Shown: positions 25,991-34,595 of the stretch, in pieces
Position numbering within the stretch: the first letter of the stretch is position 1
Layout: each line of letters starts with the position of its first letter
DNA from: CALBPI01 sp038533155
GTDB taxonomy: Bacteria; Pseudomonadota; Gammaproteobacteria; Steroidobacterales; Woeseiaceae
NCBI GenBank assembly: GCA_038533155.1
Contig: JBCAZH010000007.1
Location: 1-64,000, forward strand
DNA length: 64,000 nucleotides
Direction: 5' to 3'
The notes under the pieces: model-generated
What the model was told of the DNA's origin: nothing
What the model saw: only the letters and a program-made list of their open reading frames with translations
Database searches by the model: none
Position numbers and translations under genes: made by a program

Positions 25991-28692
25991 AGGTTTTCAA
26001 CGTTGCCCGGCAACGCCGAGAGCAACGCGTGGCGCAATGCTTCTTGGTGCTCGGCATCCAATGCGTTTTCTTGCTCGTTCGTCAAATAGAAAACATCTTC
26101 CGCGCGCTCACCGATAGTGACGATTTTGGCAGCCATGATGTACACACCACAATCGATCAGCGTAATACCGACGGTGTACAAGAGGCCTGGGTAATCTGCG
26201 CACACCAACTCCATGATCGTTCGTTCCGTGGTCGGATCATCCCGGAACGCCACTTTGGTTCGTGTGTCGAACATCCGTTGGCGTCTTGGCATTCGACGCT
26301 GCACGCTTTCTATCGGGTCATCAACGGCGTGAGGAATCATCTCTAGGCGCGCCTCGATGTCGTTGACAACAGATTCTTCTAGCGGCTGTCCTGTCGGGTT
26401 GGCGACGATGTAAGTGTCCAAGCTGAAGCCATTATTCAATTGCTCGATTCTCGCGTCGAGCACGGATAAACCCAATTCGTCGAGACGCGCTGTCACTGCC
26501 GCAAAGGTATGTTGAATCTGCGGGGTGTACAGCATGATCGCCAAGGTGTTATCACTGCGTCTCGGCGCCAAGGCCATCATCGGGTCATCAATGCCATCCG
26601 TGGCAAGGGCGCTCGTGTGCCAGGCGATCTCTTCCGCGGAATGGCGAAGAAAATAGTCTTCCTCCATGACCGACCATACCGACTCGATAGTGTTGTCGTC
26701 GACCACATCGCGTAGTCGCTCGCGGGCCGCCGAAATGGCCGAGTCGATCAATTGTTGACGGTTGACAGGATTCTCAAGACCACGATCAAGCGCTTGCGCT
26801 GTCGCTTCATACAAATCGCGAAACAGCTTCGCTTTCCACGAGTTCCAGAGTTTCGGATTGGTCGCCTGTACATCTGCGACGGTCAGGACATACAAGTAAT
26901 CCAAGCGGCGGCGCGATCCCATGCGATTTGCAAACGCCGCGATGACGTCCGGATCACTCAGATCTTTTTTCTGCGCGGTCATCGATAGAACTAGATGGTT
27001 AGCAACCAGCCAGCTTACGAGTTCACTATCATCGTCCTTGAGTCCATGTTCGCGGCAGAACAACAGCGCATCTGTGGCGCCCAACTCAGAATGATCACCA
27101 CCACGGCCTTTCGCGATGTCGTGGAACAAGCCAGACAAATAGGCGAGCGACGGATCCGGGAGTTGGGACATGACCGTTGCGCAGTGATCGCACGAACCCG
27201 TCTTCAGTGCGAATTTTCGTAAGTTAGACACAACGAACAGTGTGTGTTCATCCACGGTGTACGCATGGAACAGGTCGTATTGCATTCGACCGACGATGCG
27301 TCCAAATGATGGAATGTAGCGACCCAAAATTCCGTAGCGATTCATCCTCCGCAATTCGGTTGTGACCCCGTGCGGTGCTCGCAAGATATCTAGGAAGAGC
27401 CGGTGGTTGCGTGGATGTTGACGAAATTGCTCGTCGACTAATTGTCGATTGCGTCGAAGCAGACCGATTGTACGAGCGCTCACGCCCTTCAAGTCCGGAT
27501 TGCGCTGCAGTAATCGGAAGACCGTCAGGATGGCCGACGGGTCTCGAAGAAACACATCGTCGTCGATCGCTTGCAGATAACCGTTGCGGCTCACGAACGA
27601 TTCGTCGATGACGCCGGGCGCGGAATCATGCGGCATCAAGATGTCTTCTTCAAACAACTGCAGCAGCATCTCGTTGGTGCGCGACACTTGCATCACCATG
27701 CGATAGTAGCGCTGCATCATTTGTTCGACGCCGAGCGTGAACCGCGAGTCTTCGTAGCCCAATAGTTCGGCCAGCGCTTTTTGGTGGTCGAACAACAGGC
27801 GGTCTTCACGCCGTCCGGTCAACACATGAAGGCCGTACCGAATGGTCCACAAAAATTGTCTTGCTTCGATCAAGCGCTCTGCTTGACCGCGCGTCATAAA
27901 TCCAGCGCTGGCGAGGTCGTCGAAATCGGTTGCACTAACGTGTCGACGCGCGATCCAACTGACCATTTGGATGTCGCGGAGTCCACCTGGGCTGCCCTTG
28001 ACGTTTGGTTCGAGGTTGTAGCCGGTATCGTCGTAGCGCAAATGCCGTGAACTTTGCTCCTCGCGTTTCGCGATAAAAAACGACGGTGCATCCCAGACTC
28101 GGCTCGGTCCCGTGAATTCCACCATTCGCGAGTACAGCTTCGGGTCTCCCACCAACCGCCGAGACTCCATCAATGTGGTCGCTACAGTGACATCTTCCCG
28201 CGACAAAGCCTCGCAGTCGGCTACGGTTCGCACGCTATGACCGATCTCCAAACCGGTATCCCATAAGTGTGCAACGAACTGCTCGACCGCGTCGGTTTCC
28301 GGGCGACCGTCATCCGCGATGATCAAAATGTCGATATCGGAACTCGGGTGCAGCTGGGCGCGGCCGTATCCGCCTACCGCTACCAGGCAGAAATGGTCGT
28401 CGGACACGTTGTTCGTGATCCAAAGGTGAGTCAACGCCGCATCGATGACGCCGGCATGGGCGGCAACTAACAGATCGACCGAGTCACCGCGTCGGAAGCG
28501 AGCCGCCAGCTCCTGCTTGGTGGCCTCGATCGCTTCGCGCATTTGCACCGCGTTGGGGGCTCGCGTCCGGAGCCAGCTGATAAACCGGCCTATGGTGGCG
28601 TCTGGTCCTGCTGGCTGAGCCGTGTAGATCCCAGTGCCGGCTGGGGCGGTCCCTGCGCGCGGCCGGCGCTCAGGCGGCGCTGGCTCGGTCAC
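25987..28692 (-). CDS. glnD: Bifunctional uridylyltransferase/uridylyl-removing enzyme GlnD
   Basis: GlnD adds UMP to PII when glutamine is low and removes it when glutamine is high, so it is the nitrogen sensor. The 901 residues compare with 890 in E. coli. The nucleotidyltransferase motif GGYGRAQLHPSSDIDILI is near residue 107, the HD hydrolase motif HDIAKGRGGDHSE near 520, and two ACT domains occupy the last 180 residues (CADYPGLLYTVGITLIDCGV). I prefer the GTG at 28692, which has GAGG 7-8 nt upstream, over a TTG at 28707; both overlap the end of map. It lies in the run map-glnD-dapC-dapD. Confidence 0.95.
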   Translation of the reverse strand: MTEPAPPERRPRAGTAPAGTGIYTAQPAGPDATIGRFISWLRTRAPNAVQMREAIEATKQELAARFRRGDSVDLLVAAHAGVIDAALTHLWITNNVSDDHFCLVAVGGYGRAQLHPSSDIDILIIADDGRPETDAVEQFVAHLWDTGLEIGHSVRTVADCEALSREDVTVATTLMESRRLVGDPKLYSRMVEFTGPSRVWDAPSFFIAKREEQSSRHLRYDDTGYNLEPNVKGSPGGLRDIQMVSWIARRHVSATDFDDLASAGFMTRGQAERLIEARQFLWTIRYGLHVLTGRREDRLLFDHQKALAELLGYEDSRFTLGVEQMMQRYYRMVMQVSRTNEMLLQLFEEDILMPHDSAPGVIDESFVSRNGYLQAIDDDVFLRDPSAILTVFRLLQRNPDLKGVSARTIGLLRRNRQLVDEQFRQHPRNHRLFLDILRAPHGVTTELRRMNRYGILGRYIPSFGRIVGRMQYDLFHAYTVDEHTLFVVSNLRKFALKTGSCDHCATVMSQLPDPSLAYLSGLFHDIAKGRGGDHSELGATDALLFCREHGLKDDDSELVSWLVANHLVLSMTAQKKDLSDPDVIAAFANRMGSRRRLDYLYVLTVADVQATNPKLWNSWKAKLFRDLYEATAQALDRGLENPVNRQQLIDSAISAARERLRDVVDDNTIESVWSVMEEDYFLRHSAEEIAWHTSALATDGIDDPMMALAPRRSDNTLAIMLYTPQIQHTFAAVTARLDELGLSVLDARIEQLNNGFSLDTYIVANPTGQPLEESVVNDIEARLEMIPHAVDDPIESVQRRMPRRQRMFDTRTKVAFRDDPTTERTIMELVCADYPGLLYTVGITLIDCGVYIMAAKIVTIGERAEDVFYLTNEQENALDAEHQEALRHALLSALPGNVENL

Positions 28693-29467
28693 GCTGAGCC
28701 TCGCCAAGAGTCAGAATTTCGTACCCTGTTGGGGTTACGAGGACCGTGTGCTCCCACTGTGCGGACAACGAGTGGTCTCGGGTGACCACGGTCCATCCAT
28801 CCGGCAGCAAGCGGGTGTGCCTTTTTCCGGCATTCAGCATCGGTTCGATAGTGAATGTCATGCCGGCCTCGAGCGCCATGCCGGCTCCCGGTTTGCCGAA
28901 ATGCACGATTTGAGGGTCCTCATGAAATCCTCGGCCGATCCCGTGGCCGCAGTATTCGCGCACCACCGAGCAACGATTTCGCTCGGCGTGTCGCTGGATG
29001 ACATGGCCGATATCACCGAGCGTGCGTCCAGGTGCGACTTGTTGAATGCCGAGCATCATCGCCTCGTGGCAGATTTTGGCGAGACGTTGGGCCTGTATAT
29101 TGGGTTTTCCGACCAAAAACATCCGGCTCGTGTCGCCGTGCCAGCCATCTTTGATCACGGTGATGTCGATGTTCAGCGCATCGCCGTGGCGCAGCACGCG
29201 ATCAGACGGGATGCCGTGACAGATGACGTGGTTGAGCGACGTGCAAATGGACTTTGGAAACGGTACCGGTCCACCGCCGGTGTAATTCAGCGGGGCAGGG
29301 ACCGCGTCCTGGGTCTCGGTGATATACCGGTGGCAGATATCGTTCAGCTCGTTCGTCGAAACCCCAGGCTTGACATAATCTGTGATCATATCGAGCACGT
29401 CGGCTGCCAGTTTACCGGCGAGCCGCATCGCGTCTTGTTCTTCGGGCGTTTTGATCGTGACTGCCAT
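28670..29467 (-). CDS. map: Methionine aminopeptidase type I
   Basis: Map removes the initiator methionine from nascent proteins. The 265 residues match E. coli (264). The five metal ligands are visible as the aspartates of NIDITV and GDTSRMF, the histidine of GHGIGRGFHEDP and the glutamates of TIEPML and QWEHTVL; the substrate histidine is in HVICHGIPS. The ATG at 29467 gives the family start (MAVTIKTPEEQDAMRLAGKL). It diverges from rpsB across 250 bp, the usual arrangement, and its 3' end overlaps glnD. Confidence 0.96.
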   Translation of the reverse strand: MAVTIKTPEEQDAMRLAGKLAADVLDMITDYVKPGVSTNELNDICHRYITETQDAVPAPLNYTGGGPVPFPKSICTSLNHVICHGIPSDRVLRHGDALNIDITVIKDGWHGDTSRMFLVGKPNIQAQRLAKICHEAMMLGIQQVAPGRTLGDIGHVIQRHAERNRCSVVREYCGHGIGRGFHEDPQIVHFGKPGAGMALEAGMTFTIEPMLNAGKRHTRLLPDGWTVVTRDHSLSAQWEHTVLVTPTGYEILTLGEAQRDRASAA

Positions 29468-29581
29468 TTCCGTCCTATGATGGCTCGCCAAGAGACGAGT
29501 GAGTACAGCGGCCCGCAAGGATACCAGTGCGAAAGCCCAACGGGCCACCTCAACCGCTAGCGGAGCGCGTCGTCTTTGTGC

Positions 29582-29587
29582 TATAAA
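29582..29587 (+). promoter_or_regulatory. Candidate rpsB promoter -10
   Basis: TATAAA at 29582-29587 is followed by a GC-only stretch (GCGCGCGCC), the discriminator type found at stringently controlled ribosomal promoters. The -35 region is poor. The leader to the rpsB ATG would be about 125 nt. Confidence 0.4.
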
Positions 29588-29644
29588 GCGCGCGCCGCGG
29601 AGCTTTTTGCGGCATAAATTTTTAAAACCACACGTTCATCGACA

Positions 29645-29706
29645 CCTGGTGCTGGGTGCCCCGCCTGAAAAGGGGTTGCGCCAGGGGATGTTCGGAGGCT
29701 CAACCC
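29645..29706 (+). promoter_or_regulatory. Putative S2 autoregulatory leader (rpsB 5' UTR structure)
   Basis: CCTGGTGC (29645-29652) can pair with GCGCCAGG (29678-29685), enclosing a second stem CCCC (29659-29662) with GGGG (29672-29675). The GGGT at 29654-29657, in the junction, can also pair with ACCC at 29703-29706, beside the AAGGAG ribosome site, forming a pseudoknot. Gammaproteobacterial rpsB leaders are known to hold a pseudoknotted S2-binding operator at this place. Pairing here was drawn by hand. Confidence 0.5.
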
Positions 29707-29717
29707 AAGGAGATCCC

Positions 29718-30614
29718 ATGGCTGACGTTACCATGCGCCAGATGCTGGAAGCGGGTGTGCATTTTGGCCACCAAACCCGGTACTGGAACCCCAAAATGGC
29801 GCCGTTTATTTTCGGCGACCGAAACAAAATTCATATCGTAAACCTCGAACGCACGCTGCCGTTGTTCCGCGATGCGCTTGCCTATGTGAAAGCGTTGGCT
29901 TCCGATGGCGGCAACATCATGTTCGTCGGTACCAAGCGCAGTGCTCGCCAAACGATCGGCAAAGAAGCGGGCCGTTGTGGCATGCCTTTCGTCAACTACC
30001 GGTGGCTGGGTGGCATGTTGACGAACTACAAAACGATCAAGCAGTCGATCAAGCGCCTGAAAGACCTCGAGAGCATGGCCGAAGGCGGCATCATCGAATC
30101 ACTGACGAAGAAAGAGATTTTGAATCTTCGTCGTGAGCAGGAGAAGCTGGAACGTAGCCTTGGTGGCATCAAAGATATGGGCGGTCTGCCGGATGCCTTG
30201 TTCGTGGTTGATGTCGGGCACGAAAAAATCGCGATCGACGAAGCACGTAAACTCGGAATTCCCGTGGTTGCGGTCGTAGACACAAACTGCGAGCCCGATG
30301 GAATCGATTACGTAATCCCCGGCAACGACGACGCGATGCGTGCGATTTCACTGTACGCAACGGCGATCGCCGATGCAGTGCTCGAAGGTCGGGCGAGTGC
30401 GCCTGAGACCATGATCGGCGACGACGACTTTGTCGAGCTTGACGATCAAGGCAATGTCCGCAAGCCATCGGGTGGGCGAGGCAAACCTGCGCGTCGGGCG
30501 GCTGCTAAACCGGCGGCCAAGTCCGAAGAAAGTCCAGCCGACGAAGCGGCACCGGCCGAAGCAGCAGCGCCTGCAGCCGACGCTGAAGCTGCACCTGAAA
30601 CCGCGAGCGAATAA
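29718..30614 (+). CDS. rpsB: 30S ribosomal protein S2
   Basis: The 298-residue product begins MADVTMRQMLEAGVHFGHQTRYWNPKM, the S2 signature, given here as the family start. The core is about 240 residues (E. coli 241), including WLGGMLTNYKTIKQS and DTNCEPDGIDYVIPGNDDA. A low-complexity tail of about 55 residues rich in Ala, Pro, Glu and Lys (AAPAEAAAPAADAEAAPE) follows. AAGGAG lies 6 nt before the ATG at 29718. It forms an operon with tsf 15 bp downstream. Similar tails occur in scattered proteobacteria; their role is unknown. Confidence 0.98.
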   Translation: MADVTMRQMLEAGVHFGHQTRYWNPKMAPFIFGDRNKIHIVNLERTLPLFRDALAYVKALASDGGNIMFVGTKRSARQTIGKEAGRCGMPFVNYRWLGGMLTNYKTIKQSIKRLKDLESMAEGGIIESLTKKEILNLRREQEKLERSLGGIKDMGGLPDALFVVDVGHEKIAIDEARKLGIPVVAVVDTNCEPDGIDYVIPGNDDAMRAISLYATAIADAVLEGRASAPETMIGDDDFVELDDQGNVRKPSGGRGKPARRAAAKPAAKSEESPADEAAPAEAAAPAADAEAAPETASE

Positions 30615-30629
30615 GGACGGAAAAAAAGA

Positions 30630-31514
30630 ATGGCGATTACAGCAAGCATGGTAAAGACGCTGCGTGAGCGCACCGGCGTCGGCATGATGGAATGTAAAAA
30701 AGCGCTGGTCGAAGCGGACGGTGATATGGATGCCGCTGCGAAACTGCTGCGCGAAAAAGGTCAGGCCAAAGCAGACAAGAAAGCGGGGCGTGTCGCTGCC
30801 GAAGGCAGGATCGTGATCGCACATGGCGACGATGTGTCGGCTATGGTCGAGGTGAATTGCGAGACTGATTTCGTGGCGGCTGACGACAATTTTGTGAAGT
30901 TCGCAACTGCGGTCGGTGAACTCGTGGTCAACGAGCGACCCGCTGACGTTGACGCGTTGATGACGTTGTCTCTGGACGGCTCATCAGTGGAAGAAGCGCG
31001 TACGGCGCTGGTCGCGAAAATCGGCGAGAACATTGGTGTTCGCCGGTTCGCTTTCGTGGAGTCTGCAGGCGGTGCGATTGCGAGCTATACGCACAACGAC
31101 CGTATCGGTGCTTTGGTGGCATTGACCGGCGGCGATGAAGATCTCGGTCGAGATATCGCAATGCATGTTGCGGCCAGCGCGCCGTTGTGTGTCGACGAGA
31201 CCGATGTACCGCAAGCGACACTGGACGCTGAGCGGGAGATCTTGGTGAACCAAGCAGCTGATAGCGGCAAGCCGGAAGAGATCATCCAGAAGATGGTCGA
31301 TGGGCGGATGCGTAAGTACCTAGCCGAGATTACGCTCGTGGGACAGCCTTTTGTTAAGGACCCCGACACAACTGTAGGCAAGCTCCTGAAAGCGAAAGAC
31401 GCAAAAGTTGCGAGTTTCCTGCGGTTCGAAGTGGGCGAAGGTATCGAGAAGAAAGAAGACAACTTCGCCGAAGAGGTCATGGCGCAGGTTAAAGCAGCGT
31501 CGGAAGACTCATAG
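30630..31514 (+). CDS. tsf: Elongation factor Ts
   Basis: EF-Ts is the guanine-nucleotide exchange factor for EF-Tu. The 294 residues (E. coli 283) start with the UBA-like domain (MVKTLRERTGVGMMECKKAL). The TDFVAADDNF motif near residue 80 inserts into EF-Tu to release GDP. The C-terminal part includes GQPFVKDPDTTVG. It follows rpsB by 15 bp with AGGACGG upstream, and the operon continues to pyrH after an 84-bp gap containing a hairpin. Confidence 0.97.
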   Translation: MAITASMVKTLRERTGVGMMECKKALVEADGDMDAAAKLLREKGQAKADKKAGRVAAEGRIVIAHGDDVSAMVEVNCETDFVAADDNFVKFATAVGELVVNERPADVDALMTLSLDGSSVEEARTALVAKIGENIGVRRFAFVESAGGAIASYTHNDRIGALVALTGGDEDLGRDIAMHVAASAPLCVDETDVPQATLDAEREILVNQAADSGKPEEIIQKMVDGRMRKYLAEITLVGQPFVKDPDTTVGKLLKAKDAKVASFLRFEVGEGIEKKEDNFAEEVMAQVKAASEDS

Positions 31515-31534
31515 AGACTGTTCTCTATGGATTT

Positions 31535-31564
31535 GTAGCGCAGTCGCCGACCGGGCTGCGCTAC
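31535..31564 (+). terminator. Hairpin between tsf and pyrH
   Basis: GTAGCGCAG (31535-31543) and CTGCGCTAC (31556-31564) form a perfect 9-bp stem around a 12-nt loop. No T tract follows, so it is not a typical intrinsic terminator. It may be a partial attenuator, a 3'-end stabiliser for rpsB-tsf RNA or a processing site. It separates the two translation genes from pyrH, where transcript amounts usually drop. Confidence 0.5.
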
Positions 31565-31598
31565 ACTCTTACCGGCCGGCATTGAGGGGAAGTATCGA

Positions 31599-32324
31599 GT
31601 GGCAGCAAGCGACGCACCAGCATCACGCAGAATTCTGTTGAAGCTCAGTGGCGAGGCGCTCATGGGTGACCTCAAGTACGGCATCGATCCTGCTGTGATC
31701 GGTCGTATTGCAGCCGAAGTCGCCGAAATCGTTGGTCAGGGTGTCCAAGTGGCAATCGTTATCGGTGGCGGCAACATCTTTCGCGGTGCTGGACTCGCCA
31801 GGTCGGGAATGGACCGCGTCACCGGCGATCACATGGGAATGCTGGCGACAGTGATGAACGCGTTGGCGATTCAAGATGCACTGGAACGTCACGAAGTCTA
31901 CGCCCGTGTGATGTCAGCTTTGTCGATTAACGATGTCTGCGAGGATTACATTCGGCGTCGTGCTATTCGGCATTTGGAAAAGGGTCGTGTGGTTGTGCTA
32001 GCGGCGGGGACCGGCAACCCATTTTTTACTACCGATACTGCGGCGAGCCTGAGGGCTATCGAGATTGGTGCGGACCTGATGCTCAAAGCGACCAAGGTCA
32101 ATGGCGTGTTCGACAGCGATCCGATGACCAACCCCGATGCCGAGCAGCTACCACAGGTCAGTTTTGATCGCGTGCTGTCCGAGCGTCTGAATGTGATGGA
32201 TGCAACCGCAATCGTTATGTGCAGGGACAACGAGGTGCCGCTGCGCGTTTTTGATATGACGGAGCCTGGCGCCTTGGTGCGAGTCGTCAATGGCGAGGCA
32301 CTGGGCACTCTGGTTACAGCCTGA
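31599..32324 (+). CDS. pyrH: UMP kinase
   Basis: PyrH phosphorylates UMP to UDP and belongs to the amino-acid kinase family. The 241 residues equal the E. coli length. Motifs are LLKLSGEALMG at the N-terminus, VIGGGNIFRGAGL near residue 53, VVVLAAGTGNPFFTTDTAA near 130 and KATKVNGVFDSDP near 163. The GTG start at 31599 is set by GAGGGG 9 nt upstream. It is followed by frr after 13 bp. Confidence 0.97.
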   Translation: MAASDAPASRRILLKLSGEALMGDLKYGIDPAVIGRIAAEVAEIVGQGVQVAIVIGGGNIFRGAGLARSGMDRVTGDHMGMLATVMNALAIQDALERHEVYARVMSALSINDVCEDYIRRRAIRHLEKGRVVVLAAGTGNPFFTTDTAASLRAIEIGADLMLKATKVNGVFDSDPMTNPDAEQLPQVSFDRVLSERLNVMDATAIVMCRDNEVPLRVFDMTEPGALVRVVNGEALGTLVTA

Positions 32325-32337
32325 AGGGTCAGGATTG

Positions 32338-32895
32338 ATGATAGAAGAAATTAAACAAGACGCTGACGATCGGATGGGCAAGAGTGTTGACGCTTTGCGT
32401 AGCGAGATGCAAAAAATTCGCACGGGCCGTGCTCATACGAGCTTGCTCGATCACATCACCGTCGAGTACTACGGCTCGGATGTGCCACTGTCGCAAGTCT
32501 CAAACCTTGGCGTGGAAGACGCTCGGACCTTGACTGTGACGCCGTGGGAAAAAGACATGGTCGGACCGATCGAGAAGGCCATCATGACCTCCGATCTTGG
32601 GTTGAATCCGGCGACCGCTGGCACAGTGATTAGAGTCCCTCTGCCGCCGCTTACCGAGGAGCGACGCAAAGATATGATCCGCATTGTGCGCAATGAAGCA
32701 GAAAACGGTCGAATTGCAATCCGCAACATTCGCCGTGATGCGCTGGGCGATATCAAAGAGCTGCTCAAAGAAAAAGAGATCGGCGAAGATGATGAGCGCC
32801 GTGCGGGTGACGCGGTACAAGCGATGACGGACAAGCATGTCGCGGCCGTGGATGCCGTGCTTGCTGAGAAAGAAGCGGAACTCATGGAGTTCTGA
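32338..32895 (+). CDS. frr: Ribosome recycling factor
   Basis: RRF splits post-termination ribosomes together with EF-G. The 185 residues equal the E. coli length. The three-helix bundle begins with SEMQKIRTGRAHTSLLD, which contains the conserved TGRA turn, and includes GTVIRVPLPPLTEERRKDM in the small domain. The ATG at 32338 is chosen over an upstream in-frame start at 32290 because of the length match and the AGGG/AGGA upstream. Confidence 0.97.
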   Translation: MIEEIKQDADDRMGKSVDALRSEMQKIRTGRAHTSLLDHITVEYYGSDVPLSQVSNLGVEDARTLTVTPWEKDMVGPIEKAIMTSDLGLNPATAGTVIRVPLPPLTEERRKDMIRIVRNEAENGRIAIRNIRRDALGDIKELLKEKEIGEDDERRAGDAVQAMTDKHVAAVDAVLAEKEAELMEF

Positions 32896-32904
32896 GTTCT
32901 GCCG

Positions 32905-33660
32905 ATGGCCGCCAACGATCAAATACATCCGGTTTCTGATTTGCCACGCCATGTGGCGATCGTGATGGATGGGAATGGCCGTTGGGCTCGCAGACGTGGT
33001 CTTCCGCGAAACTTCGGCCACCGTTCTGGCGTCAAAGCAGTGCGCGCGGCCGTGCGAAGAGCGGCAGAGCGGGGCGTTGAGCATCTCACGCTGTTTGCGT
33101 TTTCGAGCGAGAACTGGAAACGCCCAGCCACTGAAGTCACCGGGTTGATGAAGCTTTTTCTTGATGCTTTGCAGCGAGAGGTCGCTGAGCTTCACGAGAA
33201 CCGTGTGAGCCTACGATTTATCGGAGACCTGTCTCGACTATCGACACGTCTACAAACAGCGATGGCGGACGCGGAACAACTTACCGCGGACAACGATGGA
33301 CTGCGGTTGAATATCGCTGTCGGGTACGGAGGACGATGGGAAATCGTCGAAGCGGCCAAAGCAATGGCGCAACGTGTCGCGGCTGGTGAGATGTCGGCCG
33401 ATGAGATTGATGAGGCTGCACTCAGCGGTACGATGTCTCTGGCCGAAGGTCCAGACCCGGACCTCGTTATTCGGACGGGTGGAGAACAGCGCGCGAGCAA
33501 TTTCTTGCTGTGGCACATGGCCTACTCCGAGTTGTACTTCAGTGATTTGCTGTGGCCCGATTTTGATGCGCAAGCTTTGGATAGTGCGCTCGACTGGTAT
33601 CAAGGGCGTGTCCGACGTTTTGGTCGCGTTACTGAGGTAGCTCAGGAGGAAGCGGGCTAG
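32905..33660 (+). CDS. uppS: Undecaprenyl diphosphate synthase
   Basis: UppS condenses farnesyl-PP with eight isopentenyl-PP units to make the lipid carrier for peptidoglycan and LPS. The 251 residues match E. coli (253). The catalytic block is VAIVMDGNGRWARRRG, followed by LTLFAFSSENWKRP and the late RTGGEQRASNFLLWHMAYSELYF. It starts 9 bp after frr and is followed directly by cdsA. It still requires isoprenoid precursors, relevant because several MEP genes are missing from this window. Confidence 0.96.
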   Translation: MAANDQIHPVSDLPRHVAIVMDGNGRWARRRGLPRNFGHRSGVKAVRAAVRRAAERGVEHLTLFAFSSENWKRPATEVTGLMKLFLDALQREVAELHENRVSLRFIGDLSRLSTRLQTAMADAEQLTADNDGLRLNIAVGYGGRWEIVEAAKAMAQRVAAGEMSADEIDEAALSGTMSLAEGPDPDLVIRTGGEQRASNFLLWHMAYSELYFSDLLWPDFDAQALDSALDWYQGRVRRFGRVTEVAQEEAG

Positions 33661-33661
33661 C

Positions 33662-34474
33662 ATGCTGCTGAAGCGTGTCGTCTCCGGGCTTATCGCCGTC
33701 GCCGCGATTTTGGTCGTGCTGTTTGTGTTGCCCGAGGGCGCGATTGCACCGGTCCTGTTGGTCGTTGTCGCCGCGAGTGCTTGGGAGTGGAGCAGTCTCG
33801 CTCGTCTGAAGGCCACACCATCCCGGCTACTCTACACGCTGCTGATTGTCGGATTGACAGCGCTGTACTGGCGGTTCACCACCCCACAGCTCTTTGGTGG
33901 TTTGTTGTCTACGGCCGGATTCTGGTGGATCGCGGCACTCTTTTTGGTGTTGCGATACCCCGTCCGCATACCGAGTTTTGTGGTTAAGGTGGGTGGTCCG
34001 CTGACATTGGTATCGATGTTCGCGGCACTGGATGGATTGGCGCGCTTCGGCGATCGTGAGCAACTTCTCGGCCCCGTCCTTTTGTTGTACGTACTCGTTG
34101 TCATTTGGGCTGCAGATATTGGCGGCTATTTCGCCGGGCGTGCAATAGGCGGCGCCAAACTTGCCGTGAATGTCAGTCCGAACAAAACATGGGCGGGCGT
34201 CTTGGGCGGACTCGCACTGAGCGCGCTGGTTGGATTGGTCGGCGAGTGGATGTTCGATATCGGTTGGTACCGAATTGTCGCGCTGTGCGCGGTTACAGCT
34301 GCTGTATCGGTTCTCGGCGATTTGACCATCAGCCTGTTCAAGCGAGAGGCCGGTTTGAAAGACTCTGGGACGCTGTTTCCGGGGCACGGCGGGTTGTTGG
34401 ATCGGGTCGATAGCATCAGCGCTGGCTCGGTGCTGTTCGCCGGCGGCTTGATTCTAGGTCACGGCCCATGGTGA
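33662..34474 (+). CDS. cdsA: Phosphatidate cytidylyltransferase
   Basis: CdsA makes CDP-diacylglycerol from phosphatidic acid and CTP, the branch point of phospholipid synthesis. The 270 residues (E. coli 285) are mostly membrane segments. The family signature near the C-terminus runs LFKREAGLKDSGTLFPGHGG and then LLDRVDS, preceded by NKTWAGVLGGL. It begins one base after the uppS stop. The next gene in relatives is dxr, which is not present here. Confidence 0.96.
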   Translation: MLLKRVVSGLIAVAAILVVLFVLPEGAIAPVLLVVVAASAWEWSSLARLKATPSRLLYTLLIVGLTALYWRFTTPQLFGGLLSTAGFWWIAALFLVLRYPVRIPSFVVKVGGPLTLVSMFAALDGLARFGDREQLLGPVLLLYVLVVIWAADIGGYFAGRAIGGAKLAVNVSPNKTWAGVLGGLALSALVGLVGEWMFDIGWYRIVALCAVTAAVSVLGDLTISLFKREAGLKDSGTLFPGHGGLLDRVDSISAGSVLFAGGLILGHGPW

Positions 34475-34514
34475 CGTTCACTTACGGGGCACGAGTGTGC
34501 GTCCAAAGATCGGC

Positions 34515-34584
34515 GATCCTCAGAGAATCCGAGTACTTGGGGAACACCGGTGTCGTTTCGTGGTCTGAAAATCCGGTTCTCGCA
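34515..34584 (+). pseudogene. Possible remnant of the dxr 5' end
   Basis: From 34515 the frame reads DPQRIRVLG and, after skipping one base at 34542, continues NTGVVSW. Pseudomonas Dxr (1-deoxyxylulose-5-phosphate reductoisomerase) begins with a PQRISVLGATGSIG-like nucleotide-binding motif, as I recall it. The position, directly after cdsA and before rseP, is where dxr normally sits. The rest of dxr, nearly 400 codons, is absent. The match is short and needs one frameshift, so chance is possible. Confidence 0.35.
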
Positions 34585-34595
34585 GGGAATTGTCA

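Noticed and set aside
28634..29560. 308-residue plus-strand frame opposite map
   Set aside because: It lies antisense to clear methionine aminopeptidase sequence and has no family features or ribosome site.
29499..29717. N-terminal extension of rpsB by 73 residues
   Set aside because: It runs through the structured leader; AAGGAG and the S2 signature fix the start at 29718.
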